From Bacteroidales bacterium (lineage in GTDB: Bacteria > Bacteroidota > Bacteroidia > Bacteroidales > JAIOZK01): a DNA stretch of 64,000 nucleotides. Within the stretch, counting starts at the first letter, position 1; every line of letters starts with the position of its first letter. This document shows positions 17,002 through 24,430 of the stretch, one piece after another. Location: contig JAIPBS010000020.1 in assembly GCA_021738625.1 (NCBI GenBank), positions 1-64,000 of the forward strand. Direction: 5' to 3'. The position numbers were made by a program, and so were the translations under genes. Below the pieces are notes generated by a model. That model worked only from the letters and a program-made list of their open reading frames with translations. It was not told the origin of the DNA and did no database searches.

Positions 17002-18147
17002 TCAAATAAATATCAGCACTTCATCCCGGGCGATGAGCGAGGAGGCCAATGATATCGCATTAATGTTGTGATGATCTTTCCAGGTGTAAGCTTGCTGGTT
17101 TTTCTCATCCAGCCAGAAATTCTCGATCTCTTCGGCCATGGGCAGAAAGTTCTTGATTTCCTTAAGGTTGAGATTGACTTCAGGAAACAATCGGTCAACG
17201 GATGATAAAACCCTTAGGCCGAGCGTTAAACCACATTCGCGAAAGGCAAGTCGCTCTGTGGCGTTTCTTGCGGGATCGTAAATGCGGGCAGTGAACATTT
17301 TTAAGGCATTGATGCAATCCATTAACATTTTCTCCGGTTTCAGTAACCTTACCAGCTCCACTTTGTTGTTTCGGCCGAGCATGATAAGCCGGGCCGTATC
17401 CAGCATCAGTATTCCCATACCCAGAGCATCATTGGTGTACCAATCGCGGCCTGCACACAAGGTGTGCAATTTATTTCTGAAAGATTCAAGGTCGTTTGCT
17501 TTTTCGGGTACTTTTTCCAGGGCGCTTTCAACACAGAGCAATCCTTCCAGTGGGTCGTGACCGCCCATGCTCGTAACAACCGGCCTGGAAAGATCGATAC
17601 TCATTTTCCAGTACATGCGGATAATACCTTCTCTGTTGTCGGTGAAATGTTCGCCCGCCTGACATAGTTCAGCGGCCCAGATGTCGTATTTCTTTTCGTC
17701 GGTTTCTTTTCCGGCCTGCAACAAGGCATTGATCCAGCGGGTGATATAATGAAAGTACTGGCCGTCCCTCTCCCATTCAAGGCTTTCATCAAAGTGCTCG
17801 TCTTCTTTTCTTTCGGGAAGCTCCTTGCCGATCCTCAGGCCTCCGATGGTGGGGTGAAACTTGCCTTTTTCCTCCGGCAGCCCGCTTATCCAGCCCTTTC
17901 GTTCATCATCTGAACGGTGCCGGCCAAGGCTGTTGTGTACACCATCAATCAGCTTTATGGCATAATCATGATATACTTTTGATTCGAGCTGGTGAGCAAG
18001 GCCAAACAGGTTTTTTACGGCAAAAGCGTCTGTCCACAAATATCTTTTATCAGTGATATTCATTTCACTGCTGACACCCGTATTCCTAAGGAATGCATCC
18101 ATCAGCTTGCGGGCAGATTCGAGGCTTTTATTATTTCTCTTGCTCAT
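17002..18147 (-). CDS. Conserved protein, all-helical, possibly an alpha/alpha toroid
   Basis: 381 residues, cytosolic by lack of signal or TM. I do not recognise a named family. Features: helical throughout with Trp/Tyr/His-rich segments at regular spacing (YLWTDAFAVKNLFGL, YFHYITRWINALLQAG, YDIWAAELCQAGEHF, MYWKMSID, MGGHDPLEGLL, RDWYTNDALGMGI, YTWKDHHNINAISLASSL), as in six-hairpin/toroid proteins such as glycosidases or cyclases. No LanC zinc motif is present. Its first 17 bp overlap the end of pcm, so the two are translationally coupled, which suggests a shared job. The role is unknown. Confidence 0.7.
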   Translation of the reverse strand: MSKRNNKSLESARKLMDAFLRNTGVSSEMNITDKRYLWTDAFAVKNLFGLAHQLESKVYHDYAIKLIDGVHNSLGRHRSDDERKGWISGLPEEKGKFHPTIGGLRIGKELPERKEDEHFDESLEWERDGQYFHYITRWINALLQAGKETDEKKYDIWAAELCQAGEHFTDNREGIIRMYWKMSIDLSRPVVTSMGGHDPLEGLLCVESALEKVPEKANDLESFRNKLHTLCAGRDWYTNDALGMGILMLDTARLIMLGRNNKVELVRLLKPEKMLMDCINALKMFTARIYDPARNATERLAFRECGLTLGLRVLSSVDRLFPEVNLNLKEIKNFLPMAEEIENFWLDEKNQQAYTWKDHHNINAISLASSLIARDEVLIFI

Positions 18148-18787
18148 CTTCGTTGTAGTAAGGTTTTTGAACCTGTCCCGTCATCGGTACAAAGCGCACA
18201 GGCAGCAGGTCTTTCATGCAATAATCATCCTCATCTTTTTTACGCATCACTACCAGGTTTTCAAAGGAATCACTCACCGGAGCGATCAACAGTCCTTCAA
18301 TCTTAAGCTGCTGCTTTAATGGCTCAGGTATTTTTGGTGTAGAGGCAGTGAGCATGATTTTGTCGAAAGGCGCCTTCCCGGGCCATCCCTTATAGCCATC
18401 TCCATGTATGGCTTCAACGTTCCGGATTCCGGCCTTTTGAAGGTTATTCCTTGCCAGGTCTGCAAGCCATTCAACAATTTCTATGCTGTAAACCTGCTTA
18501 ACAATTCTCGAAAGTACAGCTGCGTTGTATCCACATCCACTTCCGATCTCCAGCACCACATCGTCTTCATTCAGTTCCAGGTTTTGGGCCATGAAAGCCA
18601 CAATGTAAGGTTGGCTGATGGTTTGTCCTTTCCCAATGGGGAGAGGTTCGTCTACATAGGCATATTCCCGAATATCATCGGGTACGAACAGTCGCCGGTC
18701 CACTTCGCGCATGGCCCGGATCACCTCTGGGTCTTTAATGTCCCGTCCCCTTAGTTGCCGTTCTATCATTTGGTCTTTTGAAGTCAT
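18131..18787 (-). CDS. pcm: Protein-L-isoaspartate O-methyltransferase
   Basis: 218 residues, standard length. It methylates isoaspartyl residues using SAM, starting repair of aged proteins. Motifs: pre-core MIERQLRGRDIKDPEVIRAM, RLFVPDDIREYAYVDEPLPIGKGQTISQPYIVAFM, SAM motif I VLEIGSGCGYNAAVLS, and YSIEIVEWLADLAR (motif post-I). All expected motifs are intact. Downstream it overlaps the helical unknown protein by 17 bp. Upstream, in the same direction, lie a GC hairpin and two possible tiny ORFs. PCMT homologues also occur as tailoring enzymes in some RiPP clusters, but nothing here proves that. Confidence 0.95.
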   Translation of the reverse strand: MTSKDQMIERQLRGRDIKDPEVIRAMREVDRRLFVPDDIREYAYVDEPLPIGKGQTISQPYIVAFMAQNLELNEDDVVLEIGSGCGYNAAVLSRIVKQVYSIEIVEWLADLARNNLQKAGIRNVEAIHGDGYKGWPGKAPFDKIMLTASTPKIPEPLKQQLKIEGLLIAPVSDSFENLVVMRKKDEDDYCMKDLLPVRFVPMTGQVQKPYYNEDEQEK

Positions 18788-18806
18788 AAAGCAGTTTTTT
18801 TAGTAA

Positions 18807-18840
18807 GGACCGGTCGTCAGGCATTGCTGCCGGCCGGTCC
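18807..18840 (-). promoter_or_regulatory. GC-rich hairpin between tiny ORFs and pcm
   Basis: GGACCGGTCG (18807-18816) and CGGCCGGTCC (18831-18840) form a 10-bp stem with one wobble and a 14-nt loop. On the leftward transcript it is followed by TTACTAAAAAAAC, not by a T run, so it is not a classical terminator. It may partially attenuate or stabilise transcript ends between the small ORFs and pcm (inference). Confidence 0.5.
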
Positions 18841-18861
18841 CCTCAGGTGCATAAATGTAGT

Positions 18862-18942
18862 TTAGATGTCGAGATAGTAGGAGTCAAAATCGTTGTATTC
18901 ATCAAATTCAACTGAAATTGTAAGTGTTGCAAGTTTTTTCAT
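18862..18942 (-). CDS. Possible 26-residue peptide with acidic, aromatic C-terminus
   Basis: Leftward ORF too short for the track: ATG at 18942, TAA at 18864-18862. It begins MKKLATLTISVEF and continues with an Asp/Tyr/Phe-rich tail (EYNDFDSYYLDI). A very strong Shine-Dalgarno, GGGAGG, sits 9 bases before the ATG, unusual for Bacteroidota, which rarely use SD sequences. It ends 74 bp before pcm on the same strand. No homologue is known to me. The good SD, proper spacing and direction support translation; size and lack of known family are the doubts. Confidence 0.4.
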   Translation of the reverse strand: MKKLATLTISVEFDEYNDFDSYYLDI

Positions 18943-18945
18943 TTT

Positions 18946-19053
18946 TTAAGTCCTCCCTTTTTGTTTGATTTTTCTGATAGCATAAAATGCATGCGCCATT
19001 CCTGTGCCACAAATGATGATCTGTATATTGGATGATTTCTGTTTACACCTCAT
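18946..19053 (-). CDS. Possible 35-residue basic peptide
   Basis: Leftward ORF: ATG at 19053, TAA at 18948-18946, 3 bp before the next tiny ORF. It starts MRCKQKSSN, has a hydrophobic centre IQIIICGTGMAHAFYAI, and ends in a basic tail RKIKQKGRT. The codons for KGRT form the GGGAGG Shine-Dalgarno of the following ORF, so translation of the two would be coupled. Only an unremarkable sequence precedes its own start. No homologue recognised; a chance ORF remains possible. Confidence 0.3.
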   Translation of the reverse strand: MRCKQKSSNIQIIICGTGMAHAFYAIRKIKQKGRT

Positions 19054-19292
19054 ATAAAGGGATGTATAGTTTTAATTTGAATGTTTATTCAAAATAATAG
19101 TGGAGTAATGTGGATGTTTGGGTAACAATTGTAAAATAGTTTCTACAATATCAATCTGATTTATTTTTGATAGAAAAGTGCAGCCATCATCCCTTATAAA
19201 TGATTATGCAGCTATAAGTCTGTTAAGTCTGAATGTTGGCACAACTATTTCTCATTGCCCTGTAAACTATTTATTAACTTAAAAAATCAGCT
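19054..19292. other. AT-rich spacer without a gene
   Basis: About 240 bp between the tiny leftward ORFs and the rightward membrane-protein gene. Both strands show only frames under 13 codons. A weak leftward TATTTTG-like box occurs about 30 bp before the 35-residue ORF; nothing else stands out. Confidence 0.4.
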
Positions 19293-19682
19293 ATGTTATT
19301 TTCAGAAATCATTTTTGCCATCGTTGTCGCCATTTTAATTGGCGTTTTGTTTTACTACGGATTTAAATACTCAGGACCCTGGGGTAGCTTTTGGAGTTTT
19401 ATACTGATCCTGATTCTTGCCGGACTTGCTGCAAGTGCCTGGCTTGAACCGGTCGGTCCGCTTTTTTATGATGTGGCCTGGATACCCGTGCTGTTTGTCG
19501 TGCTGCTATTTGCGCTGCTACTTGCTGCTGCAACCACACCCGAAACCAGAAGGAGGAGACGCCGGCCGCTGGAACCCGGTGAAACAAGAGAAGAGGAAGC
19601 TGCGACAGTAACCCTGGGTGTCTTTTTCTGGATATTTATGTTGTTCCTGCTCATTGCAGCATTATGGGGCATATTCAGATAA
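19293..19682 (+). CDS. Small integral membrane protein
   Basis: 129 residues with four hydrophobic segments: about 4-24 (IIFAIVVAILIGVLFYYG), 32-50 (GSFWSFILILILAGLAAS), 63-83 (IPVLFVVLLFALLLAAA) and 106-126 (GVFFWIFMLFLLIAALWG). Between segments 3 and 4 is a strongly charged loop TPETRRRRRRPLEPGETREE, presumably cytoplasmic by the positive-inside rule. No family recognised. It is followed by the SpoIIAA-like gene with a 30 bp gap and a GGAGG motif, so the two may be co-expressed. Confidence 0.75.
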   Translation: MLFSEIIFAIVVAILIGVLFYYGFKYSGPWGSFWSFILILILAGLAASAWLEPVGPLFYDVAWIPVLFVVLLFALLLAAATTPETRRRRRRPLEPGETREEEAATVTLGVFFWIFMLFLLIAALWGIFR

Positions 19683-19712
19683 TCACCAATACAAAACAAA
19701 TGGAGGTTTATT

Positions 19713-20075
19713 ATGTTTAAAATACTGGACATGACCAAAGACAACCTGATCGCTTTTCGTGTAGAAGGAAGGATTGAAAAATCAGATTACGATAAAATTA
19801 ACGCATTGCTTAAAAAAACGGAGAAAGAACACGATAAGGTAAAACTTTACATCGACCTTGAGGATATTGATAAAATCGAGCCCAAAGCTTTATGGGAGGA
19901 TTTTAAAACCTATTTCAGCCATATCGGCAAAGTAAAAAAAGTTGCTGTGGTCGGTCAGGGTGGAATTGGCAAAACCTTCACAAAATTGGCCAATCCTTTT
20001 GCTAAAGCTGAGGTGAAATTCTTTCTTTATAAAGAAACAATCGAAGCACGAAACTGGATCATGGAAGAAGAGTAA
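19713..20075 (+). CDS. SpoIIAA-like / STAS-fold protein
   Basis: 120 residues, cytosolic. NLIAFRVEGRIEKSDYDKINALLKK, KLYIDLEDID, the central KALWEDFKTYFSHIGKVKKVAVVG and the tail FFLYKETIEARNWI are the signature of the SpoIIAA-like family (PF11964-type), a STAS relative common in environmental bacteria and linked to stress or lipid binding only tentatively. Length fits the family. The first codon ATG at 19713 has a good GGAGG upstream. No phosphorylatable Ser in the anti-anti-sigma position could be identified, so it is probably not an anti-anti-sigma factor. Confidence 0.8.
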   Translation: MFKILDMTKDNLIAFRVEGRIEKSDYDKINALLKKTEKEHDKVKLYIDLEDIDKIEPKALWEDFKTYFSHIGKVKKVAVVGQGGIGKTFTKLANPFAKAEVKFFLYKETIEARNWIMEEE

Positions 20076-20123
20076 GTGTTATGCAGGCTCTATTGGCATT
20101 GATTATTGTGATGAGGTGTTTTT

Positions 20124-21434
20124 TTATTTCATCTTAAATGAAGTGCCGGCCACACGATCTCCTGAGATGTAGAAATCCAATATATATCTTCCGGGTTCCC
20201 TTGTCCCGGATTCAGTCTTATTCAACCGGTGTACATGTTTGGAGTTTTCCAATCCGGCCTCTATGTTAAGATGAGTGGCTGTCCGGTCGATAGCTTCTCT
20301 ATTTGGGCCGAATAAAATGGCTTCAATTAGGGGATTAGAAGCCTCTGCGCCGCCGGGGTGCTCCAGTTCGAGTTCCCACCAGATACTGCCCGGTTGCGTG
20401 ATTAAAAAGGTGTTGCTGTATTTCCTCTGCGCTGGAGGCACACCGTTCTTGTTGCCTGCATAGAGTCTCAGTCCCTGAATAACTGCTCCGAGTTGGGGGA
20501 TTGGTTGTCCTTTTTTATAGGTGTCATGTTTTTTCTGAAGTGCCTGATCCGTGGTCACTGTTCCGCCCATTTCCTCCAGAACGATCCGGATCATGCGTGT
20601 CAATATATTTTCGGCCTGTTGCACATGCAGAATGCGATCGGGCAGCCCCTGGTTTCTCATTGCTTTGCTATGCAATTGTAATAAAACTTCGTTTTCGCCC
20701 TGTTTGAGCAATACCCGCATATCGATCTCTGTGGGGATATCCCCCTCAAATATGCGGAGAACGAAACCATTGTATGATTCAATAGGGTATCCAGGTACCA
20801 GGCATTTATTACGGGCAACGAACATTTGCCCCCCGGCGACACCGGAAAGCTCATAGTCAAAAACAAGCGCATAATGATAATATTCCATTATAGTCATATA
20901 CTCATCCCTTTGCAAACCAGGCAACGGGCGTTTCGACTGAAAGGCTTGTGTTGATCCCATACTGCCTTTATTGCGCCTTTCTGCCTCAGCCTTGTTGTAG
21001 GAGTCTGCTTTTTCGATGGGACTTTGTCTCCATATCGGACCTGAATGATCGAAATCTACGCTGACCTTCAAACCATTGGCAAAAATATAAAAATCGGCTG
21101 TTCCCACTACCTCTTCTTTCAGGTACTCCTTGCGCGGGTTGTCCTGTGTGTAAGCCTTATTGGCAACAACCTTTTCGTAGGTGATCTTATCTCGCGTGGC
21201 TTCCTGTCCGATCAAAAAGTATATACCCTGCTCAAGACTACCTGTGGTCTGACCCGGGTAAATTCCGGCCACCGTGGGGAGCTCTTTAATAATTCTTTCT
21301 TTTACCCTGTTCTCAAGTGTTCCCGGCTGCGATGCAAAGTTGTCCAGACCGGGTTTTACGTTTTTATTGTTTTTGCAATTATCTGCAGGAACATTTGCAA
21401 TCAACAAGAATGTTAGAATAATCATCCATTTCAT
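20124..21434 (-). CDS. Secreted protein of unknown function
   Basis: 436 residues. A short signal peptide (MKWMIILTFLLIANVPADN) precedes a mature part with mixed charge. Recognisable only as descriptive features: EGIIY-like beta segments (GSLEQGIYFLIGQEAT, GTADFYIFANGLKVSVDFDH), a pair of glycine-rich turns (GVAGGQMFVARNKCLVPGYP) and a C-terminal beta-rich portion ending YILDFYISGDRVAGTSFKMK, which resembles a lectin-like or emp24-like sandwich. There is no T9SS sorting domain. The gene is alone, convergent with the SpoIIAA-like gene and 98 bp from the decarboxylase start side. No function proposed. Confidence 0.6.
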   Translation of the reverse strand: MKWMIILTFLLIANVPADNCKNNKNVKPGLDNFASQPGTLENRVKERIIKELPTVAGIYPGQTTGSLEQGIYFLIGQEATRDKITYEKVVANKAYTQDNPRKEYLKEEVVGTADFYIFANGLKVSVDFDHSGPIWRQSPIEKADSYNKAEAERRNKGSMGSTQAFQSKRPLPGLQRDEYMTIMEYYHYALVFDYELSGVAGGQMFVARNKCLVPGYPIESYNGFVLRIFEGDIPTEIDMRVLLKQGENEVLLQLHSKAMRNQGLPDRILHVQQAENILTRMIRIVLEEMGGTVTTDQALQKKHDTYKKGQPIPQLGAVIQGLRLYAGNKNGVPPAQRKYSNTFLITQPGSIWWELELEHPGGAEASNPLIEAILFGPNREAIDRTATHLNIEAGLENSKHVHRLNKTESGTREPGRYILDFYISGDRVAGTSFKMK

Positions 21435-21532
21435 TACGAGAAAGGTTTTGGTTTAACATCGGAGCTTTCTAACTCAAAAATATAATAATTTTTTGATCTT
21501 TAAGAAAGAGTGTTAAGAAGGAGGAGTTTTGA

Positions 21533-22960
21533 TCAGAATTTCATAGCCAGCCGTTGAATTTCCGTTAGCAGGTTTTTCAGGATTTCAATATCCGTGAATG
21601 GGTTCATCAGGGTGGTCCGTAAAAACAATTTGTTGTTGAGTGTGGTTTGAACGATATAAAATTTTCCGCTCTTAATTAGCTGATCGCGTACTTTCGAATT
21701 CAGTTTATCCAATTGATAATCTGGTAATCCTGCTCGTATTAACCTGAAGCAAACAATATTGGATTCGGGGGATGCAGCAAGCTCGAAATCATCTTCCGAT
21801 TTTATGAGGGCAGCAAAATCTTTTGCAAGATCATAGGTTTGATCAATATAACTTTCGAACAGTTCCGTTCCATACATCCTGATCATCAGATAAACTTTCA
21901 GCGCCATGGGTTTTTTTGTGCATTCAATACTGCGTTTCGCAATATCGTACCATTTGTTTTCCTGTTTAAGCAGGTAATCGGCCTTCTGGGAAAAGGTACG
22001 GTAAGACGTCCGTCCGTCTTTAAACAAAACGGCAGTGGTCAGCGCCGGGATCATCATCATCTTGTGGAAGTCGATCACTATGGAATTGGCTTTTTCTATT
22101 CCATTCAGCAGATGCTTATACTTTTCAGAGAAAATGGCCGGACCGCCATGTGCCGCATCCACATGCAGCCAGATGCGGTTTTCCGAGCAAAATGCTACCA
22201 GTTCCTCCAGGCGGTCATAGGTGCCGGTGGCTGTGGAGCAGGCATTGGCACAAAGGGCAACAACAGCCTTTCCCTGGCTTTTAACTTTTTCAAGTACGGT
22301 TGGTAAACGCTCGACATCTATGCGGTTATCTTTTACAGGCAGATGGATCATTTGCTCAGCATCCAGGCCCATGATCCTTGCAGCCCGTTCAATGCTGTAA
22401 TGAGATTCGGGCGAAAACATGATGGAAGGCTTCCCATCAACTTTTTTTGACTGATTGAAGTAATTCTCTTTTGCGGCAAGCAGGGCGGTCAGGTTGCCGA
22501 GCGAACCCCCTGAGGTCAGCAGTCCATTGGCTGTGCCGGGATAAGACAAATGACTGATCATCCATTGCACCACAGCTTTTTCGATGGCCGTGGAAGCCGG
22601 TCCCACTTCGTAAACGGCCATGCTGTTGTTGGTGAAAGCTTCCAGCAATTCCGTCAGGGCAGCCATAGGCAGCGGCGGAACCACCTGGTGACCGAGGTAA
22701 TGCGGATGGTGCAGATGGATGGATTGCTGCAATATCTGTTTAAAAAATTCTTCTGCATCCGGATCATCATCCTTATCAAGGTGATGCTTCCAGTATTCGT
22801 ATTGCTCCTCCGGCTCTTTCCAGGGCATGACAGGCATATCATGTGCATCGATGCACTCTTTTAAATAACCGGCCAGCCGGTCCACAAGCCGGTGTCCCTG
22901 CCTGCGAAATTCTTCCGGGTCGTATGATGCATGGAGTATGTTGCGATTCATGGCATGCAA
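21533..22960 (-). CDS. PLP-dependent group II decarboxylase
   Basis: 475 residues (or 472 if the second Met at 22951 is used, which begins MNRNILHASYDPEEFRRQGH). Family features: HPHYLGHQVVPPLPMAAL (substrate-side N-terminal region), TSGGSLGNLTALLAAKE, the aspartate of VDAAHGGPAIFS and the PLP-lysine motif DFHKMMMIP. These place it with aromatic-L-amino-acid / diaminobutyrate / glutamate-type decarboxylases; the substrate cannot be read off. Product would be an amine. An eight-unit GGATGTAT repeat array lies 20-85 bp upstream of the start, so its promoter region is unusual. Confidence 0.88.
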   Translation of the reverse strand: MHAMNRNILHASYDPEEFRRQGHRLVDRLAGYLKECIDAHDMPVMPWKEPEEQYEYWKHHLDKDDDPDAEEFFKQILQQSIHLHHPHYLGHQVVPPLPMAALTELLEAFTNNSMAVYEVGPASTAIEKAVVQWMISHLSYPGTANGLLTSGGSLGNLTALLAAKENYFNQSKKVDGKPSIMFSPESHYSIERAARIMGLDAEQMIHLPVKDNRIDVERLPTVLEKVKSQGKAVVALCANACSTATGTYDRLEELVAFCSENRIWLHVDAAHGGPAIFSEKYKHLLNGIEKANSIVIDFHKMMMIPALTTAVLFKDGRTSYRTFSQKADYLLKQENKWYDIAKRSIECTKKPMALKVYLMIRMYGTELFESYIDQTYDLAKDFAALIKSEDDFELAASPESNIVCFRLIRAGLPDYQLDKLNSKVRDQLIKSGKFYIVQTTLNNKLFLRTTLMNPFTDIEILKNLLTEIQRLAMKF

Positions 22961-22980
22961 AGGTAGGGATTTAAGGGATT

Positions 22981-23044
22981 GGATGGTTGGATATATGGAT
23001 GTAAGGATGTATGGATGTATGATTGTATGGATGCACGGATGCAG
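22981..23044. repeat. Tandem 8-bp repeat, consensus GGATGTAT, eight units
   Basis: Eight contiguous octamers (GGATGGTT, GGATATAT, GGATGTAA, GGATGTAT twice, GATTGTAT, GGATGCAC, GGATGCAG) with no gaps. The array sits just upstream of the decarboxylase ORF and inside its leader/promoter region. Confidence 0.85.
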
Positions 23045-23077
23045 CCATAATTATTTTTTTCCACCAGCATAAAGGCA

Positions 23078-23092
23078 CGGATTACAAATCCG
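23078..23092. repeat. Short palindrome CGGATT-ACA-AATCCG
   Basis: Perfect 6-bp stem with a three-base loop, embedded in GGCACGG...CCGCGCC. Elements of this kind (GGATTACAAATCC) recur in Bacteroidota intergenic regions, so it is probably a REP-like unit. Confidence 0.5.
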
Positions 23093-23158
23093 CGCCAGCG
23101 AACGTTGGTGTATAGATCATGTCTTACAAATTCCCTTGCCATTGCTGGATTTATAAAC

Positions 23159-23204
23159 GCAGAGACGCCCAAATTGCAGAGACGCCCAAATTGGGCGTCT
23201 CTAC
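23159..23204. repeat. Palindromic REP-like element, left of the SDR gene
   Basis: A half-site GCAGAGACGCCCAAATT (23159-23175) is followed directly by a full palindrome whose arms are AGAGACGCCCAA and TTGGGCGTCTCT around one central base (23178-23202). The same two-part structure appears at 24315-24360 on the other side of the SDR gene. Confidence 0.85.
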
Positions 23205-23255
23205 AGAGGACCGTTATACCTGTATAACCTTTGGGGCTTGGGTTTCCGCCAGTGA

Positions 23256-24020
23256 TTACTTGCAGGTATATCCTCCGTCGATCACCAGCTCGCTGCCGGT
23301 CATGAACTTGGATTCATCCGAGGCCAGGAACAAAATGCCCCAGGCAATGTCGTTGGGTTCGCCTACATGACCAATCGGGTGCTGTTTGTCGAGCTGCTTC
23401 CTGAACTCTTCAGGATCCTGTCCAGTATCTTTCGCCAGATTTTCAACCAGAGGAGTCCAGATGAAACCGGGATGTACCGAATTCACTCTGATGTTGTCGT
23501 TGGCGTAGAGCAGGGCGTCTGTCTTGGTCATCAGCCTGACGGCGCCTTTCGAGGCATGATAAGGCGGAATATCAGGTGAGCTGATGATGCCGTATATCGA
23601 GGAAAGGTTAATGATGTTTCCTTTGTCTTTAAAATGCGGGATGGCATATTTGGTGCACAGGAAAACGCCTTTCACGTTCACATCGATCACCTTGTCCCAT
23701 TCTTCGGAAGTCAGTTCGTGGGTTTTTTTATCCTTGCCCGCGATGCCGGCATTGTTCACCAGCACGTCGATGCCGCCGAAGGTATCGTTGATGTCCTTGA
23801 AGGTGTTTTTCACCTCTTCTTCATCGGCCACGTTCATATGCCAGTATTTGGCCTTGCCGCCATTGCTTGTGATCTCGTCGGCCACTTTTTGTCCTTCATC
23901 GTCTTTGATATCCGTGAGCGCTACTTTGGCGCCTTCCTTTGCAAGCAATTCACAGCTTGCTTTTCCGATGCCAAGTGAGCCGCCTGTAACAATGATTACT
24001 TTATCTTTTACTCTGTCCAT
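23256..24020 (-). CDS. Short-chain dehydrogenase/reductase
   Basis: 254 residues from ATG 24020 (MDRVKDKVIIVTGG); the longer track start adds unlikely residues. Classical SDR: nucleotide motif TGGSLGIGKA, NNAGIAG, catalytic Ser in NLSSIYG, YxxxK in YHASKGA, and the typical late PG segment VHPGFIWTP. TDIKDDEG after the second strand has an acidic residue that favours NAD(H) over NADP(H). The C-terminus LASDESKFMTGSELVIDGGYTCK is characteristic of the cyclohexanol/3-alpha-hydroxysteroid-type group. Substrate unknown. The gene is flanked on both sides by the same palindromic element, an arrangement that may mark an imported cassette. Confidence 0.93.
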   Translation of the reverse strand: MDRVKDKVIIVTGGSLGIGKASCELLAKEGAKVALTDIKDDEGQKVADEITSNGGKAKYWHMNVADEEEVKNTFKDINDTFGGIDVLVNNAGIAGKDKKTHELTSEEWDKVIDVNVKGVFLCTKYAIPHFKDKGNIINLSSIYGIISSPDIPPYHASKGAVRLMTKTDALLYANDNIRVNSVHPGFIWTPLVENLAKDTGQDPEEFRKQLDKQHPIGHVGEPNDIAWGILFLASDESKFMTGSELVIDGGYTCK

Positions 24021-24202
24021 AATTGAATGATTTTTTGATTTATGGTCAGGGATGTTCAACTTCCGTACCGACAGTATATTCATTGATCGCAATTATCAAA
24101 ACCCGTTTTAACACGGGCCTATAGCGTACCTGCTCAAAACAGATATTCATCAATCAGGCATTGAATTGATTCCACAGTATGGAAGAAAGTTTACAGTGGG
24201 TA

Positions 24203-24290
24203 CAGTGGTCGTTCAGTGGTCGTTCAGTGGTCATTCAGTGGTCATTCAGTGGTCATTCAGTGGTCATTCAGTGGTCATTCAGTAGTCATT
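24203..24290. repeat. Tandem 11-bp repeat, consensus CAGTGGTCATT, eight units
   Basis: Eight exact-period 11-mers: two CAGTGGTCGTT, five CAGTGGTCATT, one CAGTAGTCATT. Such clean short-period arrays are prone to slippage, so copy number probably varies between strains. Confidence 0.92.
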
Positions 24291-24314
24291 CGATGAGCCT
24301 GCATGATATACAAA

Positions 24315-24360
24315 TGTAGAGACGCCCAAATGTAGAGACGCCCAATTTGGGCGTCTCTAC
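24315..24360. repeat. Palindromic REP-like element, right of the SDR gene
   Basis: A half-site TGTAGAGACGCCCAAA (24315-24330) is followed by a 29-bp perfect palindrome (24332-24360) with arms GTAGAGACGCCCAA and TTGGGCGTCTCTAC around one base. It matches the element at 23159-23204 in arms and in the half-site-plus-palindrome order. The TrmO-like start is 70 bp downstream. Confidence 0.88.
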
Positions 24361-24430
24361 GGGGAATGTATTAAAATTCCGTATCTTGTTGGGCGGTTAT
24401 TTTGATCAAACCATTACAGGAACCCGGCTT

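Noticed and set aside
17002-18787. LanC-like lanthipeptide cyclase beside a methyltransferase
   Set aside because: No zinc-binding Cys/His pattern of LanC is present in the helical protein, so a lanthipeptide system is not supported.
24185-24361. CRISPR-like array between the SDR gene and the TrmO-like gene
   Set aside because: The 11-bp units have no spacers and no cas genes are near; it is a simple tandem repeat plus a palindrome.
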